This document shows positions 49,961 through 61,962 of a stretch of DNA of 64,000 bases, in pieces. Where the stretch lies: assembly GCA_033961575.1 (NCBI GenBank), contig CM066732.1, positions 81,238,687-81,302,686 on the forward strand, given 5' to 3'. The notes under the pieces were generated by a model that was given only the letters and a program-made list of their open reading frames with translations, made no database searches and was not told where the DNA came from. This DNA is from Aselliscus stoliczkanus (lineage: Eukaryota > Chordata > Mammalia > Chiroptera > Hipposideridae). How positions within the stretch are numbered: the stretch's first letter is position 1; the number at the start of each line of letters is the position of its first letter. Made by a program: the position numbers and the translations under genes.

Positions 49961-51786
49961 CATATGTGTGTTTCTGACCTGAGCATCTTTGCCCAGAGGA
50001 ACTAAGGTGGACAAACAGCTCCCTTCAAAACTTTTCAGCTGAAGTGGGTGAGGCAGGAGGGCTCTTCAGTTTTGACTCAGTTTAGGGTCCGGAGAGCTGG
50101 CAATGGAGGATTGGAAGAGGCCTTTCTCAGGACTGTAGGTCTATTGCCACAGTTCATTTCTGTTTTCCCACCATAATCACTCATGGCCCTTTTAATATCA
50201 AGATCATACCAGTTTTGATGAGACATTATATAGTCAATGTATAAATGGGTCAGTCTTTAAATTCAAGTTTCTTCTGGTCTCCTGTACCTGCAGTCCCACT
50301 TTTACCCTCTTTTGGAGTTTTATAATCCCACTTACTAGATTTCTTCCTTGTTTTATCTTATTGTTGTTCTGTCAGCCATTTTCTCTATTCCCAAAGTCAA
50401 ATGCACACCCACCAAACAAAAATTCTCTTAATCCTGAGGAATTGTTGCAGAAGTGTTTGTCAGAGTCTTCATTTTATCATGCAGAAATGTTCTACACGTT
50501 GTGAGGAAAATAGTTCCTTTAAAAAAGTGATTGTCTTATGTCTTTAATAACAGTTTAATTTTTAACTCTTTTGACAATAACCACTTGAAACTCTTACAAC
50601 ATTGAATGTTTAGGGTGAAGCTTCATTTCTGTCAAACCTCAAGTCTAATTTTATAGGTTGTTGTTGGTTATTGTGAGCTCTGGCATTTTCACATCTGTAA
50701 GACTTTCCTAGTGAATCTTCCCAAAGTTCTATATTATTTCCATTAGTGAATTACTGCTTATGTGTGTTCTACCTCCATCATAGGTACCATTAAGATTGTT
50801 TCACACAGCGTTGAGAAGACATTTACAATAAATGGCAAATTTACATTGTTTTCATTCATAAATAAAATGAGTGATCATATTCCATTATCAATTGCATAGA
50901 ATTTAATTTAATGTAGCATTATGTAATGTTAGTGTTTTATAGTATATCGTAAATCATATGATGTATGACAGATTTCAGATTCTTAGACTCCTTTTGAGGA
51001 TTCCAGATTATTTCTTATGAAGTACATAAGATACATGATTTTAAATATACATTGAGTATTTAGGCATAGATTTTAAGGCTGTTGATGTCATATTTATGAT
51101 AAGATTTTAGCTTTTATATTCTGCATTTTCTTTTTTCTCCTTATATTAAGAAGGAAGAACTGGAATCCATTTCAAGCTAAAGAGGAAATTCAACCTGAAC
51201 TATCTTTCTCTTTCAAAAAAATTAACAGAGTACCAATGAAGCCCTTTATCTATTGAGTACAGACTTCATTAATTAATCCTTTTTATCTGTGACAGTTAAA
51301 GGTAAATCTAGAATATTCGGCCTCCTTGAAATGATTTCTACTTTTACTAGTTAAAATACGTTCTTTCAGCCATATGTTATCTTTTGTCAACCATGTATAA
51401 ATTAAATCAAATTCTCTTGGGCTATTTCTTACCTTGCACTGACTTTTTAAAAAGATAACCATTTAGATAAATACTTTTTCATATTATTAACTTAATATTT
51501 TTGAGAGTGACAGAAAGAAAATGTAGTATCTTTCTGTAACTCCTCATTTTCATAATAGTGAAATGTGGAATTCATATGGCATTATAAGTAGAAATTTTCT
51601 GCATCACTAAGAACATGGCTTAAAGTATAATGCCTCCTGGACAAGTCAGAAAAGCACTCTAATAAGAAACAATTCTAGTCATATATTATGCACTGTCTGC
51701 ACAATTTCTGTCCCCTCACACCAAATATGCTTTCGACGAAAAAAGAATACTGGTGTTTAATCTGTTTCTTCTATCTATTCCTCATT

Positions 51787-51823
<37 letters not shown>

Positions 51824-52539
51824 TTCTATCTATTTCTCATCTTATAATATATATATATATGTATATATATATCCTGATTATTTGCTTCAGAAATAATTAT
51901 TATTCAAACTTCCAAACAAGACCATGGAGAAGCGAGGCAGAATCCTGAGAACAAAGGAGTGATTTTTCTCTTGAATTTAATGTTTAACTCTTTTTGTTTA
52001 GGCATCAGCTGCATTTAATGCTGAGCCTCTTTATTTTATTTTTTTTTAATGTAGGGCTATGCTGTTAGACTATTACCTGCCAGGAACCAGTAATGGGAAA
52101 ACATTCTAGTTACGTGGATATTTGCCCATTTATACTCAAATTTAACCAAAAGTGACAAGCATGTCACATTTCATCAGGTTACATCAGGTTGTGTGTCAAA
52201 AAAACAGAGAATGTAAGATAACTCAGTTCAAAACAACACACTTCATTCAGAAGCAGAGAAGAAACATCAACTGCTTTGAATTAAAGCAAGAAAACTATAA
52301 CCTATCTATAAATCAAATACACTTCTTTGTGTTAATAACCATTTACATTTCAGATAACCATTGGCTAACAACTACAGTTGTTTATCTTTCTGTTTGCATG
52401 TTAATGTTATGCTAGTCTTATTTCTTAGATATAATATTTGTTTGCTTAATATAATATATTTAAGTAGCTCTATTAAAAACATATTATAATGATGGTTCCT
52501 AGCTTTGAGGGGACATGCCATCTGATGGATTATCTAGAA
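49961..52539. other. no recognised gene; AT dinucleotide tracts
   Basis: About 2.6 kb. Two (TA)n tracts (51791-51821, 51846-51872) each follow a copy of TTCTTCTATC (51766 and 51821), a 55-bp local tandem duplication. No exon or known repeat recognised. Confidence 0.5.
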
Positions 52540-52703
52540 CTGTGTTGTCCAATATATTATCCAGTAGTCATGTGTAACTATTAAATAAAAATTAAATTAA
52601 ATTACCTTCAGTTTGTGTCTAATTAGTCACATTTCAAGTGCTCAGTAGTCACATGTAGTTATTTCATTTTCATCATTATAACATCCTACTGGACTGTGCT
52701 AAT
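52540..52703. mobile_element. hAT-type MITE
   Basis: GAACTGTGTTGTCCAATATA at the left and CTACTGGACTGTGCTAATC at the right form imperfect terminal inverted repeats. The interior has CAAGTGCTCAGTAGTCACAT, typical of a common mammalian hAT MITE. No clear target duplication. Confidence 0.65.
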
Positions 52704-52835
52704 CTATAATTTATAGGTAAAATGTAATCCCATTATGTTCCTAATCTTCCCAACACACTGGAAGTATATATACAGTACTCCAAAAAAGGGGTGTCAGGTT
52801 AAAACTACATATTAGTCAAATACTTGTGGTTTTTT

Positions 52836-53075
52836 GTGTGTATATATACATATGTATATATGTATACATATATATACACACCCATATATAAATATAAATC
52901 ATATATAATATAATAAAATACTATATTACTGCAATTAATACAATATATTAATATATAATTAATAATTAATATATTAATATATTAATATAATAATATAAAT
53001 ATAATATATAAATCATATGTAATATATAAATATATATAAATGTATATATACACATCATATATATATATATAATTT
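52836..53075. repeat. AT-rich tract with inverted repeat
   Basis: Nearly pure A/T for about 240 bp. Its first 46 bp (52836-52881) start GTGTGTATATATAC and end ATATATATACACAC, a near-perfect inverted repeat. Confidence 0.9.
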
Positions 53076-53089
53076 TATTTTGGAAAAAT

Positions 53090-53530
53090 TTAGGTACATT
53101 TAGTTTCACCTAATGTTACTATCTTACATTACTATGGTATATTTTTCACCAGTTTTCCAATTAACACCATTTTCCTGTTTTAGGGTGCAACCTAGACACC
53201 ACATTGCATTTAATTGTTATGTCTTCTTAATGTCTTATGGTCAGTGAAGGAGGCTTTTTGGTTATTCCCTGTTTTTTTATGATCTTGACAGTTTGAAGGG
53301 TACTGGTAAGGCATTTTGTAGAATGTTCCTCAGTTTGGGTTTGTCTAATATTTTTCTCTCTAGACTGGGTTTATGAATTGTTACAAATAATACTACAGGT
53401 GAAATGACTTTCATGTCATATCCCATGTGATTATTTATTTGATCATTTGGGTAAGGTAGTATCTCCCAGGTTTTTCTAATCGTATCTAGTTTTGACTGTA
53501 TCAATGCATTAGAATTTTTTGTCATTGTTG
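53090..53530 (-). repeat. ancient L1M-type 3' UTR, antisense
   Basis: TTACATTACTATGGTATAT, GACACCACATTGCATTTAA, TGATCTTGACAGTTTGAAGG and TTGTAGAATGTTCCTCAGTT follow the same order as the better preserved copy at 55.6-56.6 kb. Confidence 0.7.
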
Positions 53531-54274
53531 CTGTTGTTGAGATATATGTCTTCTTTCTTTTGTACTAAGTAGATGTATAGATTCTAATATTGCTTTTCTT
53601 AAGAGTTTTTGATGGTTGAAAACATGATACCAGAAGGCAAAAATCTCCCTAAATTTTCTGAAAACAAACAAACAAAGACCCTATGTTACTGGTTTATTCA
53701 ATGTGCTGGACTTGGTAGGGAACAAGTGATCAACTTGAATTGGATTCCCATTATCCCTTCCGTCCCTCTCCTGAGACTTTTTTCCTTTCCTTTTGAATAA
53801 AAACTTGGAAAAATCCTAAAGATTTCTCATGACTTTGAGATAATATAAGACCATTTTGCAGTAATAGAAGTATAGTCCAGTATTGATACAACTCCAGCTT
53901 ATACACTATAATATAAAAATGCTGAATACTTAACCCAATATATCTTTCTTCTGGCTTTCACCCAAGCCAGGCTTGATGAAATCTTGGAAGCCCTTCAGTG
54001 AAGTATGTCAGGCAGGATCAGCTGCTTTCTTCTTCCTAATTCCACTTTTCATTTATATGAACTAACTCTTTCATTTGGATATTCTAGAGTGAAACATGGG
54101 GAAAAGGAAGAAAATGTGGTGCTAATGTCACCAGAGGCTCATGGGAATGTTCAAGAGAGGACTCAACCCGGAGAAGCCATGATCAGTTTCTTGTCTCCAA
54201 GCAAGAAAGAATTCAAGAGTGATACAGATGCAGGAAAACACAGGGAGTTTATTGAAACAAAAAGTACACACTTA
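53531..54274. other. no recognised feature
   Basis: No repeat recognised. The 130-codon frame starting at 54005 runs into the SINE at 54290, so its C-terminal part (VAQLVKSLLKSETSEQQVAS) is SINE sequence. I do not regard it as a gene. Confidence 0.5.
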
Positions 54275-54289
54275 AGAGAGAAGTACAGG

Positions 54290-54797
54290 GCAGGCCCAGT
54301 TGCTCAGTTGGTTAAGAGCTTGCTCAAGAGTGAGACCTCTGAGCAACAGGTTGCCAGTTCGATTCCCACATGGGTCAGTGAGCTGCATCTGAGCTGAGTT
54401 GCCACTGAGCTGCCAACAGGTGGCAGGATAGCTCAGCTGGTGAGAGCACATGCTCCTAACAACAAGGTTGCCTGTTTGAGATGGTGGGCTATGTAGCCCA
54501 CAACTAAAGACTTAATCAGGCACCTTGAGCTGAGCTGCTGCCTGGGTGGCTCAGGGGATAGAGTACATGCTCTTAACAACAAGCCTGCCAGTTTGACTCC
54601 CCCATGAGAGGCTAGCTATGCCCACCCGCAACTAATTGAATACAGCACCTTGAGCTGACCAGCATGACTGGACTTGGAGCTGAGCTTGCTGTACCCTTCA
54701 CAACTAAGATCGAAGGAAAACAACTTGGCTGTTCCCCTCCCCCAATTCCCCAATTAAAATAAATGAATGAATAAATAAATAAAATTATATTAAAAAA
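54290..54797 (+). repeat. composite VES-like SINE with three tRNA-like units
   Basis: 508 bp between AGAGAGAAGTACAGG (54275-54289) and AGAGGGAAGTGCAGG (54798-54812), 13 of 15 matching. Three tRNA-like heads can be read: TTGCTCAGTTGGTTAAGAGC near 54299, ATAGCTCAGCTGGTGAGAGC near 54427 and GTGGCTCAGGGGATAGAGTA near 54545. Each is followed by a B-box-like stretch. The end has CTGTTCCCCTCCCCC and CAATTCCCCAATTAAAAT before an A-rich tail, a tail also present in the long-form GGCCGGCC SINEs. Confidence 0.93.
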
Positions 54798-54812
54798 AGA
54801 GGGAAGTGCAGG

Positions 54813-55554
54813 CAAATTCAGAGATTGAGTCTTGCTGAGGAAGTCCAGACCAGGGGTATTTATCTCCCTTAGGGGCAGGACCCTCCACTTCCTGCTTCCT
54901 TATCTAGTTCTTCTGAAACAGTCATGGCATGAGGTGCATGATGGGAATCATAGTAACAGCAATGTAAATGAGATTATAATCACATGAAAATTAGCTAATG
55001 TCAGGTCCTGGTCATAGTGATCAGCCGAGCTGAATGAAGTTGGTTCTTGTTTCTCTCTAGTTGCAGGTGCCTGATGCAGTCACTTGCTACTTGTGTAACC
55101 AAGGAGGCTCCTCATGTTGTATCCTAGAGTGAGTTGTCAATTTCCTAGGCTACTTATCCTGACTCACTGGTACTGTTGTAACATGTCTATGGCAAAAGCA
55201 CAATTCTTAGCCTTACTTATGGGCACTCTTTTTGGTTTCTTGGTGTGTTAATTATCTAAACAGATGGACATTTATTTGTTTCAGGAGATAAGAACTCTGA
55301 AGGTAGGTAGTTCAGAAATAAAAAAGGCAATTAAGTGATGCTATCAAGAATTCAATTTCTTCTCATCTTTCTGCTTCTCCATCTTTATGTATCTTCATGC
55401 CTGTTTTCAACTAGTAGCAAGACAGAAGTTGTACTACCAGGTTTAAGTCTGCATGACAGATAAATATGAAAGGAAACTACAGAAAGACATGGGGCATATT
55501 AATTGAGTCTGTTTCTTTTTAATGGTAATAATAAAGGATATTTTATAAAGTTTT
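54813..55554. other. no recognised feature
   Basis: No gene or repeat recognised. Confidence 0.45.
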
Positions 55555-56640
55555 TGTGATTTTTTAAAATAAACTTTTAGTTTTAGGATAGCTTCAGGTT
55601 TAAAAAAAATTGCAAAGATAATGCAGAGTTCTCATATAGTCCACAGTTTCCCCTACTTAGCTTGTTATTTTAGTGTGCTGCATTTGTTATAATGAATGAA
55701 CCAATATAAATACATTGCTAGTAACTAAAGCCCATATTTATTTAGATTTTTCTAGTTTTTACCTTTTTTTTTTTTAATTTTGGTTGCAGGATCCCATCCT
55801 GAACACTGTATTACATTTAGTTTTCATGTCTCCTTTGGTTTCTCTTGATGTGACAGTTTCTCAGACTTTCCTTGTTTTTGATGACCTTGAAAGTGTTGAG
55901 GTGTTTTGTAGACTGTCCCTCAATTGGAGTTTGTCTAACCAAGATGAGGCTGTGGTTAGGTATTTTGGGGAGGAAGATCACAAACATAAAGTGCCATTTT
56001 TCTCACACCATAGCAAAGGTATAGTCTATCAACATGATTTGTGGCTATTGATGTTGAACTTAATCACCTGGCTGAAGTAGAGTTTGTCAGGTTTCTCTGC
56101 TATGAAGTGATTTTTCTTCCTTTCTGTACTGTATGCTTTGAAAGGACATCAGTATGTGCAGCTCTCATTTAAGGAGTGGGAAGTCACACTCCACCTCCTT
56201 AAGGGTGGAGTACCTACACAAATTAATTATAATTTGTCTGCATGGGAGATTTGTTTCTTTCTCCATGTTTATACATTTATGCAGTCATTTATTTACATCA
56301 GTATAAACTCTCCATTTATTTAATAGATAATAATATACTACTTAGATAATAATATACTACTACCTTATTTTCTTGCTCAAATTGTTCCCCCTTTGGTCAC
56401 TAGGAGTGTTTTTGTTGTCTCCTATGTCTCTTTGACATACCACCATATGTGTGTGTGTGTGTATATATATACAAACATATATAGAATGCAATTTTTTTAC
56501 TTTCTGCCACTACAGCATACCCTAGGGAAGTTTTATATATTTCCTGCTCAAGTACTAAATCAGATTTTCTCCAAGGGCCACTATTCCTTTTGTTGAAGAA
56601 TGGTATAAGAAACCAAGATTTGGATACTCCAGTGATGGAT
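55555..56640 (-). repeat. ancient L1M-type 3' UTR, antisense
   Basis: TGCAAAGATAATGCAGAGTT, TGACAGTTTCTCAGACTTTC, TTGTTTTTGATGACCTTGAA, ATCACCTGGCTGAAGTAGAG, TTTAAGGAGTGGGAAGTCAC and CTCCACCTCCTTAAGGGTGG appear in the expected order. The open frames on the plus strand (55784-56080 and others) are chance frames in this UTR. Confidence 0.78.
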
Positions 56641-58132
56641 CTGAGAGTTAGGGGAAGAAGAAGATGAATTCTTGCACAATTTCAAAGCAAATCAAGAACA
56701 AAAAGAACCTTCTCATACTAAGAGCACGTTCAAGTTTTTATTTCTAGGCAAAGTGGAAGTGGTAGAGATAAGGTCATGACCTAGGAACCTAAGCATTGGG
56801 CCCTAAAACACTTAAACACCATTCCAGAATTTATTGACATTTCTGGAAAAAGTTATCAGAAGTAAGTCTATTTATAATCCATATTATCATTTCTTAAAAT
56901 GAGCTCTTTTCTCCCACTCCTCAGTATCTTTCTTATCATGAAGATTCACTTCAAGACTGTAGTCTCTCTTTCCAATCTTTACTCCCAAATCAATAACTAA
57001 TGATGTTAAAAAAAAATACCCCCCAAAACTCTCTTACAAAGTTAGATTTAAGGCTCTTTTCCCCCCACTTTCTCTTCACTTTTGTCCTGCTTATAGTTTA
57101 TGGCTATATTTCCACTCATATCTATGAAAAATCCTACCCTCCGGCTTAGAAGGTTGTGTACCTCTATCAATTCTATTGATTCTAAATCACACAAGCTCCA
57201 TAATGAGTCTGGCTGACCAAAACCTCCCTTGAATGATGGAGGAATGCATTGAAGTCAAGAGACAAAAAACAATTATTTTTAGGAGTTGGCAATGGAGGGC
57301 AGGAAGAATGGATTGCAGACATGTAATGTAATTTTATTTTTCTCCATGATAACTTAAAGTTTGAGAGTTTGCTGTTTCTTAGTTTAAATCTATGACCTAA
57401 TACATAATTTCTTTAGTCCAAAAATGGCATCCAGTGAACTGTTAACTTAAGATCAGTGATGCAAAAAGATACTTAATTAGTGCCCGCAGTGCCTGAAGAG
57501 TACAGTATCTAAAACTACCACTCATGATTAGTTGAGATGCAAACATTCAGTTTCAATTTGATCTGTGGCGCTTGGTTTAGATATTAATAATGACATAATT
57601 AAATGAAAAACTGGCTCTGTGTAGTTACACTGTAGAAAATAGTACCACCCCTTTCTATAGTTGTGGTTGACAGCGTCTTCACTGGAGGTAGAATATTGCT
57701 TATAAACATAATTAAAATGTATTTGTTGTTGAATTTCTGGTACAAGTTTTCAGATGAAGCAAATCTAAGGGGCTGCTACTTGAGCCATTATTTTTGAAGA
57801 GAAAGGGGGGGATAAAAAAAATTTTTATGAACCCATAATAGTTTGAAAAATAAATTAATTTTGATAATACTACCTCTAGTTCTATAGGCTTTTTTTTAAA
57901 AAAGTATATTACTTTCTTTCATTACCCCTTGATATTCATTTCTCTATGTGCCTGTGTCTGCTGTAATGTTTCCTGTGGGGCATCTGTGTCTTAATATTTT
58001 AGCAACAGTACAGCCATGTAATTATCTGTAAATAATTTAGCATGTATTTCATTCATGTGGAAATGATCCAATTAGCCAACTGAGGAAAAAATAAAAATTT
58101 TCAATGAAATGTTAAGTCTCTCACAGTATGGC

Positions 58133-58177
<45 letters not shown>

Positions 58178-58637
58178 TTAGTTCTTCGATGTTAGCTAAT
58201 TAAAAATATTCTCTATTTCAAATTATCTCCTACATTCCTGCAACTGTTTGAAGCTATTAATACTCATTTTTCTCATTTGAAGTGTTTGGAAGCCAAACAA
58301 ATCTTTGCCTATAGTTATTTTGGATTTGTAGGAAGGTTAGCTAAGGTTGCTTTAACTGTGGCTACGACTGTCCCCTCAGTAAGTTAATTAGCTCACCCAC
58401 CTCCCCAGATGTAGTCTATATCATTCAATATGAATTTAGATTTTCCCATGTGTCTACTTATCACTAGGGAAATGATAGGAGTGCGCCAGTGGCACAGATA
58501 ATTAAAAGCTGTAGATTACCCAGTATTCCCCTTCCGCTAATATTACTTATGAAGGTGTTAGAATTTACAGGAGGAGAAAAAGGATATGATTTTGGAGATG
58601 AGTAGTCTGACTTACACCCACCTGCATAGCCTATGGT
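56641..58637. other. no recognised gene; (TTA)n tract
   Basis: About 2 kb. A (TTA)n microsatellite lies at 58134-58180. No exon or other repeat recognised. Confidence 0.5.
58134..58180. repeat. (TTA)n microsatellite
   Basis: About 15 uninterrupted TTA units. Confidence 0.97.
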
Positions 58638-58645
58638 GTGTAGAT

Positions 58646-58878
58646 CAGGGGTGGGCAAACTGTGGTTCACCAGCCACATGCTGCTCTTTGGGTACATACC
58701 TGTGGCTCTGAAGTAAAATTGAGAATGAAAATAAAACTATCATAGCTTCATTTATAAAATTTTTAAAGGATATTATTCACATAATGGTGATTTCATTTTT
58801 TTTATGGTTCTCAAATAATTTTTAAATTGTTGTGAGGGACAGGATTGGCTCTTCCATCTCAAAAGTTTGCTGACCCTG
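58646..58878. mobile_element. hAT MITE with intact 8-bp target duplication
   Basis: 233 bp. Ends CAGGGGTGGGCAAAC and GTTTGCTGACCCTG are inverted repeats. GTGTAGAT is duplicated exactly on both sides (58638-58645 and 58879-58886), the 8-bp size typical of hAT. No coding capacity. Confidence 0.95.
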
Positions 58879-58886
58879 GTGTAGAT

Positions 58887-59639
58887 GTATTGCCTACACG
58901 CAATTCAACATTAACTGAAATTAAATGAGCAGTCATCATCTTTCTTTCTCTCTATGAGTTATAAATAAGCATGATGCTTATAGATTACACAAATTAAATT
59001 CAGTTCTGAAAACCATCTTATCAATAAAATGTGTGATTTTTTTTTTAAGCAAAAAGAGAGGGACTACTTCCAAGTTTTATTTATCCTAATGGATTCAGTT
59101 GAGTACCAAACACACAAACAAAACTATCATCAAGATTCCCCTTCATTTTAAAGTGGGATTGATTGCACAGCCTTCAACAAGAACTCTGGCACATTTATCT
59201 ATTTCCTACAATGCTCAACACATTCACTTGTCATGAATATGTTGCTTGATGTATCAGCTAACAGTGTGACATCAATACATTGTCTTTTAGGAAAGATTTT
59301 CTCCAGGTGAAATGTTTTTAAATGCCTATAAAATACTAACTAGGTTAAGCCTAATAGATGGAAAGGTATAGGGTAAGTGATAACTGATTGGCATTAGTGA
59401 TATTATAACTTGCTGTCAGTGTTTCACATCATGCTAACATCTTACCTAATACAGTGGACACATATGCGTATGTACCTATATATAAATGATTTGCTCCAAA
59501 TTAAAATTACTTAATGCTCAATTATTTTGCAAATTAAGACACTAAAAGAGAATGTTGTATAAACAAAATTGGGAAAAAGTGGCAGTATCATTGAAAATAT
59601 ATTTAGCTTTTGTCTCTCAAATATAAATTTTCTTTTTTT
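58887..59639. other. no recognised feature
   Basis: No gene or repeat recognised. Confidence 0.45.
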
Positions 59640-60345
59640 AATAGTTCTCTTTAGTTGAAAATTTTATTGAGATAATTGTAGATTTAAATGCATTTGTGAG
59701 AGATAATACAGAGATATCCCATTGGAGTCTTCACTCAGTCTCTCACAATGGTAAAATTTTGCAAAACTACAACACAACATCACATCAGGATATTGACATT
59801 GATACAATCTACTGGTCTCATTCAGATTTCCCAGTTTTACCTCTACTCATTTTAAAATGAATGTGTACAGTTAGTTCTGCATAATTTTATCATATGCGTA
59901 GATTTGTTCATCCACCACCACAGTCAAGATACTGAAGTTTTCATAACTATAAGGATCCCTCATGTAGCTTTTGCCCTTTTATAATTTACACCCACCTCCC
60001 TTCTCTGTACCCCTTCCCATCATATCGTCTAATTTCTGGTAACCACAACTCTGTTCTCCATTGCTGAATTTTTGTCATTTCAAATGTTATATAAATGGAA
60101 TGACACAGCATGTGACCTTCTAGGATTACCTGTTTTAACTCAGAGTACTCGTAATTCTCTGGAGATTCTACAAAATTGTTGCATGCATCAGTAATTCTTT
60201 TTATTGTTGAGTAGTATTCCATGGCATGCATAGTTTGTTTCACCATTCACATGTTATATCTAAATGACATGTTGAAAGATATTTGTTATTTCCAATATTT
60301 GGCCATTTCCAGTATTTGGCAACACAGGTTTTGGCTTTATAAATG

Positions 60346-61323
60346 CAGGCATAACTTGGAGATATTGAGGGTTCTTTTCAGATCATGACAATATAGCGAA
60401 TATTGCCATAAAGTGAGTCACACAAATTTTTTAGTTTCTCAGCGCATGTAAAATGTTTATGCTGTGGTATAGTCTATTAAGTATGGAATAACATTACATC
60501 TATAAGAACAATGTACATACCTTCATTAAAAAATACTTTATTGCTGGGCCGGCCGAGTGGCGCATTGGTTAAGAGCTGGCTTGGGACGCCAGCTGCCCGG
60601 GTTCGGATCCCACATATGAGAGCCAGTGACACTGCCCTCTACAGCTAACAACACCTCCACCTGGAGCTGGGCTTTGCGAGCCCTGGCGACGGTGTAGGCT
60701 GCAGCCCCTGCAGTGGGCTGCCATAGGCTACAGTGAGTGGCCGGCAGCCAGCGTGAGTGGCTGGCAGCTATCGTGTGCTGCCAATAGCCGCGGTGAGCGA
60801 CCATCGAGAGGCCGGCGACCGATCTGTCTCACCCGGGAAGAGCGCAATGATGATACCAACATGGGCCAGTGAAGCAACGTCCTCTGCAACTAGACTGAAG
60901 AACAAAAAGACAGCAACTTGTCTGTTCCCCTTCCCTGATTCCCCAACGCTGTTCCCCTTCCGCAATTCCCCAATAAAATCTTTAAAAAAACCAAAAAACA
61001 AACAAACAAACAAAAAACTTTATTGCTAAAACATGCTAACCATTATCTGAGCCTTCAATGAGTCATAATCTTTTATCCGGTGGAGGGTCTTGCCTCAATG
61101 TTGATGGCTGCTGACTGATCACAGATCCCCATAACAAATATAATAAATATGAAAAAGTTTGAATTATTGTGATGATTACCAAAATGTGACACAGAGACAT
61201 GAAGTACGCAAATGTTATTGGAAAAATGGTACTCATAGATTTACTTGCCACGAACTTTCAATTTGTAAAAATTGCAATTCCTGTAAAGTACAAAGTGAAG
61301 CACAAGAAAATGAAGTGTGCCTG
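60346..61323. mobile_element. Tigger-like internally deleted element, split by a SINE
   Basis: CAGGCATAACTTGGAGATAT at the left and GAAGTGTGCCTG at the right are terminal repeats; TA follows the right end. The interior has GCCATAAAGTGAGTCACAC, GGTCTTGCCTCAATGTTGAT and AAAATGTGACACAGAGACAT, known end sequences of Tigger1. The transposase gene is deleted: left-end and right-end sequence join at about 61110-61130 (GACTGATCACAGATCCCC). Without the SINE it is about 500 bp. Confidence 0.87.
60546..61016 (+). repeat. long-form tRNA-derived SINE in Tigger-like element
   Basis: ACTTTATTGCT flanks it (60535-60545 and 61017-61027). In order: head with GGCCGGCCGAGTGGCGCATT, short-form body to ACACTGCCCTC, GC-rich extension with CAGTGGGCTGCCATAGGCTA, a unit GGGCCAGTGAAGCAACG, and two CT-rich tail units (CTGTTCCCCTTCC twice) ending CAATAAAATC plus A-rich tail. 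It gives the clearest sense-strand view of the family. Confidence 0.96.
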
Positions 61324-61543
61324 TAACACTAATAAATAAAACTTCTATTATGAATAAAAATGCCATATTAATTGACAGTTTTATTTCTCAGGGATAATGT
61401 CCGAGAGTACAATTGCTAGATTGTATGGTGATTGTGAAGTTACTTTTATAAGAAACTGTTTTCCAGAGTGGTTATACCATTTTGCATTCTCACTATCAAT
61501 GTAAGAATGGTCAATTTCCCTGAATCCTTAGTGCCTTCATGAC

Positions 61544-61962
61544 AATTTATTTATTTATTTATTTATTGGGGAATTGAGGGAGGGAAACAGACAAGTTGCT
61601 GTCCTTTTGTTCTTCAGTCTAGTTGTGGAGGACGTTGCTTCACTGGCCCATGTTGGTATTATCATTTTGCTCTTCCCGGGTGAGGCAGATCGGTCGCCGG
61701 CCACTGGATGGTCATTCACAGCGGCTCTTGGCAGCTCATTCTGGCTGTCGGCCTCTCACACTGTAGCCTATGGCAGCCCACTGCAGCAATGGCTGCAGCC
61801 TACACCGCCACTGGGACTCACAGCAGCCCAGCTCCAGGTGGAGCTGTTGTTCACCATCTTAGCTGTAGAGGGCAGTGTCACTGGCCCTCATATCTGGGAT
61901 CCGAACCAGGGCCGCTGGCGTCCCAAGCAAGCTCTTAACCAATGTGCCACTTGGCCGGCCCT
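61544..61962 (-). repeat. long-form tRNA-derived SINE, reversed, single tail unit
   Basis: CTTCATGAC flanks it (61535-61543 and 61963-61971). It has only one CT-rich tail unit (GGGGAATTGAGGGAGGGAAA on the plus strand), unlike the three other long copies, and carries CACCATCTT inserted next to TAGCTGTAGAGGG. The 134-codon plus-strand frame is antisense SINE sequence. Confidence 0.94.

Noticed and set aside
54005..54397. 130-codon open frame
   Set aside because: The C-terminal third is SINE sequence and the upstream part has no recognisable domain.
55784..56080. 98-codon open frame
   Set aside because: It lies in an ancient antisense L1 3' UTR whose sequence order is recognised across the whole frame.
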